Made by a program: the position numbers and the translations under genes. The notes below the pieces were generated by a model. It was not told the origin of the DNA, did not search any database, and saw only the letters and a program-made list of their open reading frames with translations. Shown here piece by piece: positions 7,826-16,500 of a stretch of DNA of 64,000 bases. Every line of letters starts with the position of its first letter. The stretch's first letter is position 1. The stretch is taken from positions 1 through 64,000 of the forward strand of contig JBHYGK010000008.1 in NCBI GenBank assembly GCA_051859045.1, in the 5' to 3' direction. Source of the DNA: JBHYGK01 sp051859045. Lineage in GTDB: Bacteria > Pseudomonadota > Gammaproteobacteria > Xanthomonadales > Xanthomonadaceae.

Positions 7826-8967
7826 CCACGCTCGGCATCCTCGGTGGCGGACAGCTGGCGCGGATGCTCGCGCTGGCCGGCGCGCCGCTCGGCCTGCGCT
7901 TCCTGGTCATGGACTCCGCCGACGAGGCCTGCGCGGCGCAGTTCGTGCCCCAGCTCAAGGCCGACTACCGCGACGAGGCCGCGCTGGCGGAGTTCGCCGC
8001 GCGCGTCGACGTGGCCACCTTCGACTTCGAGAACGTGCCGGCCGAGAGCGCCGAGTGGCTGGCCGCGCGCATCCCGGTGCACCCGGGCCCGCGCGCGCTG
8101 GCGGTCGCCCAGGACCGGCTGGCCGAGAAGACCCTGTTCCGCGAGCTGGGCCTCGGCGTGCCGCCCTTCGCCGACGTCGCCGACCGCGCGGGGCTCGACG
8201 CCGCCATCGCCGCGATCGGCGCGCCCTGCATCCTCAAGACCCGGCGCCTGGGCTACGACGGCAAGGGCCAGTTCCGCCTGCGCAGCGCGGCCGACGCCGA
8301 CGCGGCCTGGGCCGCGCTGGGCGGCCAGGCCGCGCGCGTGGGGCTGATCCTCGAGGGCTTCGTGCGCTTCCAGCGCGAGCTGTCGGTGGTGGCCGTGCGC
8401 TCGCGCGACGGCGAGGTGCGGGCCTGGCCGCTGACCGAGAACTGGCACGTCGACGGCGTGCTCTCCGCCAGCCTCGCCCCGGCCCGCGTGGCGCCCGCGC
8501 TGCAGGCGCTCGCGCTGGCCCAGGCCACGCGCGTGGCCGAGGCGCTCGACTACGTCGGCGTGTTCGCGCTGGAGCTGTTCGAGGTGGACGGCGCGCTGCT
8601 GGCCAACGAGATGGCCCCGCGCGTGCACAACTCCGGCCACTGGACGATCGAGGGCGCCGAGACCTCGCAGTTCGAGAACCACCTGCGCGCGGTGCTGGGC
8701 CTGCCGCTGGGCAGCACCGCGGCGCGCGGCGCCAGCGCGATGCTCAACTGGATCGGCGCGCTGCCCGAGGCCGCGGCGGTGCTGCGCGATCCGCAGGGCC
8801 ACTGGCACGACTACGGCAAGACCCCACGCGAGGGCCGCAAGGTCGGCCACGCCACGCTGCGCGCGGACGACGCCGCGACGCTGGCCGAGGCGCTGGCGCG
8901 GGTCGGCGACGCGCTGGGCCGCGAGGCCCAGGTGGCGCCGGTGCTGGCGCGGCTGCGCGAGGGCTGA
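7822..8967 (+). CDS. purK: 5-(carboxyamino)imidazole ribonucleotide synthase
   Basis: ATP-grasp enzyme making N5-CAIR from AIR, bicarbonate and ATP, supplying PurE. 381 residues from a GTG start that overlaps the purE stop. Visible motifs: N-terminal GILGGGQLARMLA, ATP-grasp elements LKTRRLGYDGKGQ and ELFEVDGALLANEMAPRVHN, followed by HWTIEGAETSQFENHLRA. A symmetrical terminator follows. Confidence 0.96.
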   Translation: MTTLGILGGGQLARMLALAGAPLGLRFLVMDSADEACAAQFVPQLKADYRDEAALAEFAARVDVATFDFENVPAESAEWLAARIPVHPGPRALAVAQDRLAEKTLFRELGLGVPPFADVADRAGLDAAIAAIGAPCILKTRRLGYDGKGQFRLRSAADADAAWAALGGQAARVGLILEGFVRFQRELSVVAVRSRDGEVRAWPLTENWHVDGVLSASLAPARVAPALQALALAQATRVAEALDYVGVFALELFEVDGALLANEMAPRVHNSGHWTIEGAETSQFENHLRAVLGLPLGSTAARGASAMLNWIGALPEAAAVLRDPQGHWHDYGKTPREGRKVGHATLRADDAATLAEALARVGDALGREAQVAPVLARLREG

Positions 8968-9004
8968 CGCCCGCGCGGGCCGCGGCGCCCGGGGGCCGCA
9001 AACG

Positions 9005-9032
9005 ACGACGCCCGCCGTGAGGCGGGCGTCGT
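9005..9032. terminator. Bidirectional terminator between purK and sodB
   Basis: Perfect 12-bp stem (ACGACGCCCGCC / GGCGGGCGTCGT) with a GTGA tetraloop, lying between two convergent genes. Short A-runs precede it on the plus strand; there is no long T-tract. Confidence 0.7.
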
Positions 9033-9057
9033 GCGTGGCGGGGGGCTGCGGCGAGGC

Positions 9058-9636
9058 TCAGGCCAGGCGCGCGGCCACCGCGTTCCAGTCGACCAGGTTC
9101 CAGAACGCCTCGACGTACTTGGCGCGGGCGTTGCGGTAGTCGACGTAGTAGGCGTGCTCCCACACGTCGCAGGTCAGCAGCGGGGTGTCCGCGCCGGTCA
9201 GCGGGGTGGCGGCGTTGGGGGTGCTGACCAGCGCCAGCGAACCGTCCGGGCGCTGCACCAGCCACGCCCAGCCCGAGCCGAAGGTGGTCAGCGCGGTCTG
9301 GGTGAACTGGTCCTTGAAGGCCTGGAAGCTGCCGAAGGCCTTGTCGATGGCCTCGGCCAGCGCCCCGGTCGGCGCGCCGCCGGCGTTGGGCGCCAGGCAG
9401 TTCCAGTAGAAGGTGTGGTTCCAGACCTGCGCGGCGTTGTTGAACATGCCGCCCTGGGACTTGCGCACGATGTCCTCGAGCGACATCGCCTCGAACTCGG
9501 TGCCCGGGATGAGCTTGTTGAGGTTGTCGACGTAGAGCTGGTGGTGCTTGCCGTAGTGGAAGTCGATGGTCTCGGCCGAGATGTGCGGCGCGAGGGCGTC
9601 GCGCGCGTAGGGCAGGGCGGGCAGTTCGATCGCCAT
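9058..9636 (-). CDS. sodB: Superoxide dismutase, Fe/Mn family
   Basis: Cytoplasmic enzyme converting superoxide to H2O2 and O2. 192 residues; the ATG at 9636 is preceded by AGGAG. Metal ligands fit the family: H27 (FHYGKHH), H74 (VWNHTFYW), D157 and H161 (DVWEHAYY). The FNNAAQVWNH segment is typical of the iron-type enzyme, but metal use cannot be settled from sequence alone. It is divergent from the glutaredoxin gene, giving a small oxidative-stress and Fe-S themed pair. Confidence 0.95.
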   Translation of the reverse strand: MAIELPALPYARDALAPHISAETIDFHYGKHHQLYVDNLNKLIPGTEFEAMSLEDIVRKSQGGMFNNAAQVWNHTFYWNCLAPNAGGAPTGALAEAIDKAFGSFQAFKDQFTQTALTTFGSGWAWLVQRPDGSLALVSTPNAATPLTGADTPLLTCDVWEHAYYVDYRNARAKYVEAFWNLVDWNAVAARLA

Positions 9637-9690
9637 GGCTGGCTCCTGGGAAGTGGATGGGGGGAAGCCGCGGACGGGGCCGCGAGGCCG

Positions 9691-9696
9691 TAGAAT
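9691..9696 (+). promoter_or_regulatory. Candidate -10 element for grxD run
   Basis: TAGAAT lies 55 bp before the grxD ATG in the sodB/grxD divergent spacer. No convincing -35 element is seen. Confidence 0.3.
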
Positions 9697-9751
9697 GGTA
9701 GCCCATTCCCCCACCCCTCCGACCCTCCCCGACGGGTCGCGGAGCCTTCGC

Positions 9752-10069
9752 ATGAGCATCACGCAGCGCCTCGAGTCCCTGGTCAACGGCCACCCCATCG
9801 TCCTCGTCATGAAGGGCACGCCGACCTTCCCGATGTGCGGCTTCTCCAGCCGCACCGTGCAGGCGCTGAAGGCCTGCGGCGCCCAGTTCCACGCGGTGAA
9901 CGTGCTCGAGGACCCCGAGCTGCGCGCGAACCTGCCGCGCTTCTCGAACTGGCCGACCTTCCCGCAGCTCTTCATCCACGGCGAGCTGATCGGCGGCTGC
10001 GACATCACCGAGGAGCTGCACGCCTCCGGCGAGCTCGCGCGCCTGGTGGCCGAGGCCGGCAAGGCGTGA
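9752..10069 (+). CDS. grxD: Monothiol glutaredoxin Grx4 type
   Basis: 105-residue CGFS-type glutaredoxin (active Cys29 in PMCGFSSRTV), which usually carries a glutathione-ligated 2Fe-2S cluster and works in Fe-S trafficking and iron sensing. The conserved WPTFPQLF and GGCDI motifs bind glutathione. It is the first gene of a run (grxD, SDR, marC) in which each stop overlaps the next GTG start. Confidence 0.95.
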   Translation: MSITQRLESLVNGHPIVLVMKGTPTFPMCGFSSRTVQALKACGAQFHAVNVLEDPELRANLPRFSNWPTFPQLFIHGELIGGCDITEELHASGELARLVAEAGKA

Positions 10070-10902
10070 GCGAGGCCGCCGCCGCCGGGCGCGCGCCCGA
10101 CCCGGTGCCCGCGCTGGTGCCGGGCAGCCTCGAGGGCCGGGTGATCCTGGTCACCGGCGCGGCCGGCGGCCTGGGCGGCGAGTCGGCGCTCGCCTGCGCG
10201 CGCGCTGGCGCCAGCGTGGTCCTGCTCGGCCACCGCCAGCCCAAGCTGGCCAAGGTCTACGACGCCATCGCCAAGGTCGGGCCCACGCCCGCGATGTATC
10301 CGCTCGACCTCGCGGGCGCCGGTCCCGGCGACTACGAGGCGATGTGCGACCGCATCGTGGCCGAGTTCGGCCAGCTCGACGGCATCCTCCACTGCGGCGC
10401 GGCCTTCGCCGGGCTCGCCCCGCTCGAGGTCACCGAGCCCGACGCGTTCCTGCTGCAGCTGCACGCCAACCTCGCCGCGCCCTGGCTGCTGACCCAGGCC
10501 TGCCTGCCGGCGCTGCGCGCGCGGCCGGACGCCGCGGTGGTGTTCGTGCTGGACGATCCGGCCCGCTCCGAGCGCGCCTACTGGGGCGCCTACGGCATCG
10601 CCAAGGCCGGCCTGCGCAGCCTGCTCGCGATCGCCCACGCCGAGACCGAGCGCTCCAGCGTCCGCCTCTCGGGCCTCGAGCCGGGCCCGATGCGCACGTC
10701 GATCCGCGCGCGCGCCTACGTCGAGGAGGCCGCCACCGGCGTCATCCCGCCGGCCGCCTACGCCCCGGCCTGCGTGCACCTGCTCTCGGCCGCGGGCGCC
10801 GCCCGGCGCGGCACGGTCTGGGCCCCGCGCCCCGACCCCGCCGCGCTCGCGCCCACCCCCGCGCCGCCCCCGGCCCCGGCCTTCCCGAGGATCCTGACGT
10901 GA
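10066..10902 (+). CDS. Short-chain dehydrogenase/reductase (YciK-like)
   Basis: 278-residue classical SDR from a GTG that overlaps the grxD stop. The N-terminal Rossmann motif is TGAAGGLGG, with an LGHR-type segment for cofactor selection, and the active-site YxxxK appears as YGIAK, preceded by FVLDD instead of the usual catalytic Ser segment. The order and the LEPGPMRTSIRARAY stretch resemble the YciK group of unknown substrate. A Pro/Ala-rich C-terminal tail (about 20 residues) looks disordered. The family is secure; the reaction is unknown. Confidence 0.8.
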   Translation: MSEAAAAGRAPDPVPALVPGSLEGRVILVTGAAGGLGGESALACARAGASVVLLGHRQPKLAKVYDAIAKVGPTPAMYPLDLAGAGPGDYEAMCDRIVAEFGQLDGILHCGAAFAGLAPLEVTEPDAFLLQLHANLAAPWLLTQACLPALRARPDAAVVFVLDDPARSERAYWGAYGIAKAGLRSLLAIAHAETERSSVRLSGLEPGPMRTSIRARAYVEEAATGVIPPAAYAPACVHLLSAAGAARRGTVWAPRPDPAALAPTPAPPPAPAFPRILT

Positions 10903-11525
10903 CCATCGCCGCCGCCGCCCTGCTGCTGTTCCTGATCCTCGACCCGCTGGGCAACATCCCGATCTTCCTGAGCCTTCTCAAGCCGCTGCCGCCGCACCGC
11001 CGGCGCATCGTGCTGGCCCGCGAGCTGCTGATCGCGCTCGGCGTGCTGTTCGTGTTCCTGCTCGCCGGCGGCTACGTGCTGGAGGTGATGCACCTGCGCC
11101 AGGAGTCGATCGCGATCGCCGGCGGCATCGTGCTGTTCCTGATCGGCCTGCGGATGATCTTCCCGGTGCCCGAGGGCATCTTCGGCGAGACCCCGGAGGG
11201 CGAGCCCTTCATCGTGCCGATGGCGATCCCGCTGGTGGCCGGCCCCTCGGGCATGGCCGCGGTGATGCTGATGGCCAACAAGGACCCGGGCCGGATCATG
11301 GACTGGTCGATCGCGCTGCTGATCGCCTGGGGCGCCACGGCGGTGATCCTGTTCTCGGCGTTCTCGCTGTACAAGGTGCTCGGCCGGCGCGCGCTGGTGG
11401 CGCTGGAGCGCCTGATGGGCATGCTGCTGATCGCGCTCTCGGTGCAGATGATGCTCGACGGCATCTCGACCTACCTGGCCGGCCACGCCGCGACCGCCGC
11501 CGCGGCCGCCGCCGTCGCGGGCTGA
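10899..11525 (+). CDS. MarC/YhgN family integral membrane protein
   Basis: 208-residue inner-membrane protein with about six transmembrane segments. Family signatures are LDPLGNIPIFLSLLK near the N-terminus and IPLVAGPSGMAAVM in the middle. Despite the MarC name, a role in antibiotic resistance is not established; transport function is unproven. The GTG start overlaps the upstream SDR stop. An Ala-rich tail ends the protein. Confidence 0.85.
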   Translation: MTIAAAALLLFLILDPLGNIPIFLSLLKPLPPHRRRIVLARELLIALGVLFVFLLAGGYVLEVMHLRQESIAIAGGIVLFLIGLRMIFPVPEGIFGETPEGEPFIVPMAIPLVAGPSGMAAVMLMANKDPGRIMDWSIALLIAWGATAVILFSAFSLYKVLGRRALVALERLMGMLLIALSVQMMLDGISTYLAGHAATAAAAAAVAG

Positions 11526-11537
11526 GCCCGCGCCGCG

Positions 11538-11593
11538 CTGACACGGCGCGGTGACCTCCGCGTCATCGCGCCGACACGCCCCCCGCCGAGCAT
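11538..11593 (+). promoter_or_regulatory. Degenerate PHO-box-like array before the OlsF-like gene
   Basis: Four 7-mers spaced exactly 11 bp apart (CTGACAC at 11538, CGGTGAC at 11549, GCGTCAT at 11560, CCGACAC at 11571) partly match the PhoB half-site CTGTCAT (4-5 of 7 each). Ten bases after the last unit comes GAGCAT at 11588, a weak -10, which is the E. coli phoA spacing. The regulatory role is inference. Confidence 0.35.
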
Positions 11594-11636
11594 CCGCGCC
11601 AACCGCCCGGGGTGGTCCCGGGCCTGGGGGTGCCCG

Positions 11637-13379
11637 GTGATCGACGTCGCGCAACGCTTCTACGCCCGTTTCCCGCGCCTGGCCGGCGGCCGCGCCCGCA
11701 GCGCCAGCCTCCCGGTGGTCGAACTGCTGCGGCGGATCACCGCCGAGGCCGAGCTCAACGCCCTGCTCGACCGCCTCGGCGAGGCCCGCGGCCTGGACTT
11801 CGTCGGCGACGCGCTGCGCCAGCTCGGCGTGCGCTACACGATGGCCCCCACCGACCTCGCCCACCTGCCCAGCGAGGGCCGCTGCGTCGTGGTGGCCAAC
11901 CATCCGCTCGGCGCGGTCGACGCCCTGGCCCTGCTGCACCTGGTCGGGCAGGTGCGCCGCGACGTGCGCATCCTCGCCAACGACGTGCTGATGCAGCTCG
12001 CCCCGCTCAGCGAGCTGCTGCTGCCCTGCGACGTGTTCGCCGGCGGCGGCGCCGGCCGGGCCGGCCTGCGCGAGGCGTTCCGCGCGCTGGAGCGCGAGGA
12101 GATGCTGCTGGTGTTCCCGGCCGGCGAGGTCAGCCGGATCCGCCCCGAGGGCGTGCGCGACGGCCGCTGGAGCCCCGGCTTCCTGCGCTTCGCCCGCCGC
12201 GCCGGCGCCCCGGTGGTGCCGGTGCACATCGGCGCGCGCAACTCCGCCGCGTTCTATGGCGCCTCGATGCTGGCCAAGCCGCTGGCCACGCTGATGCTGC
12301 CGCGCGAGATGCTCGACGCGGCGCGGCCGCTGACCTTCACCATCGGCGCGCCGGTCGCGCCCGCCGCGCTCGCGCTGCCGGGCCGCAGCGAGGCCCAGGT
12401 CGCCCAGCGCATGCGCGCGCACGTCTACCGCCTGGCCCGCAGGCAGCCGCCGGTGTTCGCGACCTCGGCCGCGATCGCGCACCCGGAGCCGCCCGGGGCG
12501 GTGCGCCGCGCGCTCGCCGCCGGCGAGGTGCTCGGCCAGACCCGCGAGGGCAAGCGGATCGTGCTGCTCGACGCCGGCCCGGGCGATCCCGCGTTGCGCG
12601 AGATCGGCCGACTGCGCGAGCTCGCCTTCCGGCGGGTGGGGGAGGGCACCGGCCTGCCGCGCGACCTCGACCGCCACGACCCGCACTACCGCCACCTGGT
12701 GCTCTGGGACGACCAGGCGCTGGAGATCGTCGGCGCCTACCGGCTGGGCGACGCCGCCCGGCTGCTGCCCTCGCAGGGCGTGGCGGGGCTCTATACGGCC
12801 AGCCTGTTCGATTTCGCGCCCGGCGCCGAGGCCTGGCTCGGCCAGGCGGTCGAGCTCGGCCGCAGCTTCGTGCATCCGCGGCACTGGGGCAGCCGCAGCC
12901 TCGACATGCTCTGGCAGGGGATCGGCGCCTTCCTGCGCGCCCGGCCGGACGCCCGCTACGCCTTCGGCCCGGTCAGCCTGTCGGCCGACCTGCCCGAGCG
13001 CGCCCGCGGCTGGATCGTCGAGGTGCACCGCCAGGTGTTCGGCGATCCGGACCTGCTCGCGGTGGCCAGGAACCCCTGGCGCGCCCCTCCGGCGCTGGCC
13101 GACGAGGTGCGCCGGGCGATCGACGGGCTGGCGCCGGCCGAGGCGCTGCAGTGCCTGAAGCGCGTCCTGGCCGAAGAAGGCGTCACGTTGCCGACGCTTT
13201 ACAAGCAGTACGTGGATCTCGTCGAGCCCGACGGGGTCCGTTTCCTGGCCTTCGGGGTGGATCCGGCCTTCGGCCACTGCATCGACGGGCTGGTCCGGCT
13301 CGACCTGACCCGCCTGAAGCCGGCCAAGCGCGCGCGCTACCTCGGCGCGTCCGCGGGGGCGTCCAGCGCCGCCGCGTGA
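11637..13379 (+). CDS. olsF: Bifunctional acyltransferase, ornithine-lipid synthase OlsF-like
   Basis: 580-residue two-domain protein from a GTG start. The N-terminal half (about 80-270) is a lysophospholipid-type acyltransferase with NHPLGAVDAL as the His/Asp active-site region and FPAGEVSR as the glycerophosphate-type motif. The C-terminal half (about 300-575) is a GNAT-like N-acyltransferase domain of the OlsB/hemolysin group (FRRVGEGTGLPRDLDRHDPH, VGAYRLGDA, ELGRSFVHPRHWGSRSLDML). This domain order is that of OlsF, which makes ornithine lipids, phosphorus-free membrane lipids often made under phosphate limitation. A PHO-like array upstream agrees. The symbol rests on architecture, so the amino-acid substrate is not certain. 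Confidence 0.75.
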   Translation: MIDVAQRFYARFPRLAGGRARSASLPVVELLRRITAEAELNALLDRLGEARGLDFVGDALRQLGVRYTMAPTDLAHLPSEGRCVVVANHPLGAVDALALLHLVGQVRRDVRILANDVLMQLAPLSELLLPCDVFAGGGAGRAGLREAFRALEREEMLLVFPAGEVSRIRPEGVRDGRWSPGFLRFARRAGAPVVPVHIGARNSAAFYGASMLAKPLATLMLPREMLDAARPLTFTIGAPVAPAALALPGRSEAQVAQRMRAHVYRLARRQPPVFATSAAIAHPEPPGAVRRALAAGEVLGQTREGKRIVLLDAGPGDPALREIGRLRELAFRRVGEGTGLPRDLDRHDPHYRHLVLWDDQALEIVGAYRLGDAARLLPSQGVAGLYTASLFDFAPGAEAWLGQAVELGRSFVHPRHWGSRSLDMLWQGIGAFLRARPDARYAFGPVSLSADLPERARGWIVEVHRQVFGDPDLLAVARNPWRAPPALADEVRRAIDGLAPAEALQCLKRVLAEEGVTLPTLYKQYVDLVEPDGVRFLAFGVDPAFGHCIDGLVRLDLTRLKPAKRARYLGASAGASSAAA

Positions 13380-13393
13380 CACCCGTCGGGCGG

Positions 13394-13427
13394 ATGTCAT
13401 GCGCCTGTCATCGGGGCCGGCTAGCGT
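13394..13427 (+). promoter_or_regulatory. PHO box and -10 of the TonB-dependent receptor
   Basis: ATGTCAT (13394-13400), a 4-bp spacer GCGC, then CTGTCAT (13405-13411) form two 7-bp direct repeats with 11-bp period, matching the PhoB consensus closely. Exactly 10 bp later comes TAGCGT (13422-13427) as a candidate -10, the same geometry as E. coli phoA. Just after it a second short direct repeat (CTAGCGTGTTAACC / CTAGCGTTAACC) occupies 13421-13445. Confidence 0.6.
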
Positions 13428-13587
13428 GTTAACCTAGCGTTAACCCCTCCGCGTCGACGCCATAGGCGGCAGGGGACCTGGGGAGACACCCAAGCCACAC
13501 GAGACGCGGCACGGCGCCGCGAAGGGACTCCTGCGGCAGGGCGCTGCAGTCACCACCACTTTGGCAATCAATCCAAGGGCAACCACC

Positions 13588-16500
13588 ATGATGAATTCCA
13601 AGCAGGTCCGCCTGTCGCGCCTGACGCTCGGCCTGATGGTCGCGCTCGCCGCGGCCCCCGCCTTCGCGCAGACCACCTCCGCCGCCCTCGGCGGTCGCGT
13701 CGTCGGCGTCGATGGCCAGCCGGTCGCCGGCGCCGTCGTCACCATCGTCCACGAGGACTCGGGCACCACGTCCCGCGCCACGACCGATGCCGACGGCCGC
13801 TACGTCGCCCGCGGCCTGCGCGTCGGTGGTCCGTTCACCGTCAACGTGCAGAGCGCGGTCGGCACCTCCTCGCAGGAAGGCGTGTACCTCCGCCTCGGCG
13901 AGACCACCTCGCTGGCCTCGACCGTCGGCGAAGCCGTCGACCTCGACGCCGTCACCGTGACCGCCTCGTCCACCCCGACCGTGTTCTCGCCGGACGCGAT
14001 GGGCGCCAGCACCCAGATCGACCGCGAGCAGATCGAGGGCTTCGCCTCGATCCAGCGCAGCCTGCAGGACTACGCGCGCCTCGATCCGCGCGTGTCGCAG
14101 ACCGACAAGGAGCGCGGCGAGATCTCCGTCGCCGGCCAGAACAGCCGCTTCAACTCCATCACCATCGATGGCGTGAACATCTCCGACTCGTTCGGCCTGG
14201 AGGCCAACAACCTCCCGACCAACCGCCAGCCGATCTCGATCGACGCGATCGAGCAGGTCCAGGTCAACATCTCCAACGTCGACGTCGCCCAGCGCGGCTA
14301 CACCGGCGCCAACATCAACGCCGTCACCAAGTCGGGCACCAACGAGTTCTCGGGCTCGGCCTACTACGTCTGGCGCGACGACAACCTGTCCGGCCAGCGC
14401 TACAACGCCACGTCCGACAGCTACTTCGACCCGTCGCCGAGCGAGGACCAGACCACCGGCTTCACGCTCGGCGGCCCGCTGGTCCGCGACCGCCTGTTCT
14501 TCTTCGTGAACTACGAGGACTCGTCCTCGACCCGCATCGGCAACGACTTCGTGCCGCTGGGCAGCAACGGCAACCAGGTGTTCATCACCCCGGCCGACAT
14601 CACCGCCGCGCAGAACCTCGCCCGCACCCTGTACGGCATCGAGATCGGTGGCGTCGAGGCGCCGTCGACCGCCGAGCAGACCACCGAGGAAATGCTGGTC
14701 AAGCTCGACTGGACGATCTCCGACGCGCACCGCGCCAGCCTGCGCTACAACAAGACCGAGGAGCTGAACCCGGTCTTCCCGGGCTTCGGCACCCGCAACC
14801 TGTCCACCAGCTCGCACTGGTACGACCAGGGCAAGACCGTCGAGGCCGTCGTCGGCCAGCTGTTCTCCGACTGGTCCGACACCTTCTCGACCGAGCTGCG
14901 CGTGCAGCGCCGCGAGTACGACTCGGTGCCCGACAACGCCTCGTTCCTGCCGCAGGTCGACATCCGCTTCACCGGCGGCACCCCGCCGGCGGGCGTGCTC
15001 GGCGGCACCCGCGTGCTGCGCTTCGGCACCGAGCGTTCGCGCCACCTGAACGTGCTGCGCACCGTCACCGACGAGATCTTCGCGGCCGGCAACCTCTACC
15101 TCGGCGACCACGAGCTGAAGGTCGGCTTCGACTACGCCACCAACGACGTCTACAACGCCTTCCTGCAGGACACCCGCGGCAACTACACCTTCGGCTGCCT
15201 GCTGGCCTCGCAGTGCACCACCTCGTTCGAGGCCGGTCGCCCGATCTCCTACCAGGTCCAGGTGCCGCGCCCCGGCCAGACGCTCGACAACGGCATCGCG
15301 CAGTGGGACCTCGGCAACATCGGCGTGTTCGTGCAGGACACCTGGGCGGTCAACTACAACCTGACCATCGTCGCGGGCCTGCGCTATGACCGCACCCAGA
15401 TGCCGGACTCCCCGCTGCGCAACGCCGCCGCGGTCGCCGCCTTCGGCCTCGACAACTCCCAGACCCTCGATGGCAAGGGCCTGCTGCAGCCGCGCCTCGG
15501 CGTGAACTACACCTTCGACACCGAGCGCTCCACGCAGCTGCGTGGCGGCATCGGCCTGTTCGAGGGCAGCGCCGCCAACGTCTGGCTGTCGAACCCGTAC
15601 TCCAACACCGGCATCGCCACCGCCGTCATCGGCTGCGGCATCTCGGGCTTCGCCGCCTGCCCGACCACCGGCACCGGCATCTTCAGCCCGAACCCGAACA
15701 CCCAGCCGACCAGCTTCGCGGGCGCCATCCCGGCCTCGAACGTCGACTTCCTCTCCAGCGACCTGCGCCAGCCGGCCGTGTGGAAGGCGAACATCGCGTT
15801 CGACCACGAGACCCCGTTCTTCGGCGCCATCTTCAGCGCCGAGCTGCTGTTCACCGAGGTCGAGCACGGCGTCTACTACCGCCACCTCAACCTGGGCAAC
15901 GCGACCGACATCGGCGTCGACGGCCGCGAGCTGTTCTGGAACGCGTCGGGCTTCAACCCGAACTGCTGGGCCGCGAACGGCAACACCGTCAGCACCGGCG
16001 GCTGCGCCGTGCAGGCGAAGGCCGGCCGCAACGTCAACTTCAACAACGTCCTGCTGGCCGAGCGCACCGGCCGCGGCGGCGGCGAGAACCTGACCCTGTC
16101 CCTGTCGCGCCCGCGCGGCGAGGACGGCTGGAACTGGTCGGTGGCCTACAACTACTCGCAGGCCACGGAAGTGAGCCCGCTGACCTCGTCGGTGGCCAAC
16201 TCCAACTTCAACGGCCGCTCCACGTTCAACCCGAACGAGGAAGTCGAGGGCGTCTCGCCCTACGTGGTCCGTGACCGGTTCGTCGCCACCCTCGGCTGGT
16301 CGCACGACTTCTTCGGCGACTACGCCACCGAGTTCGGCCTGCTCTACGAAGGCCGCTCGGGCAAGCCGTACTCGTGGACCTTCGCCAACGACATGAACGG
16401 CGACGGCGTGTCGGGCAACGACCTGCTGTACATCCCGGTGTTCGGCGCGGACCAGGTGGTCTTCCGCGGCGGCGCGGCCGAAGAGGCCCGCTTCTGGGAG

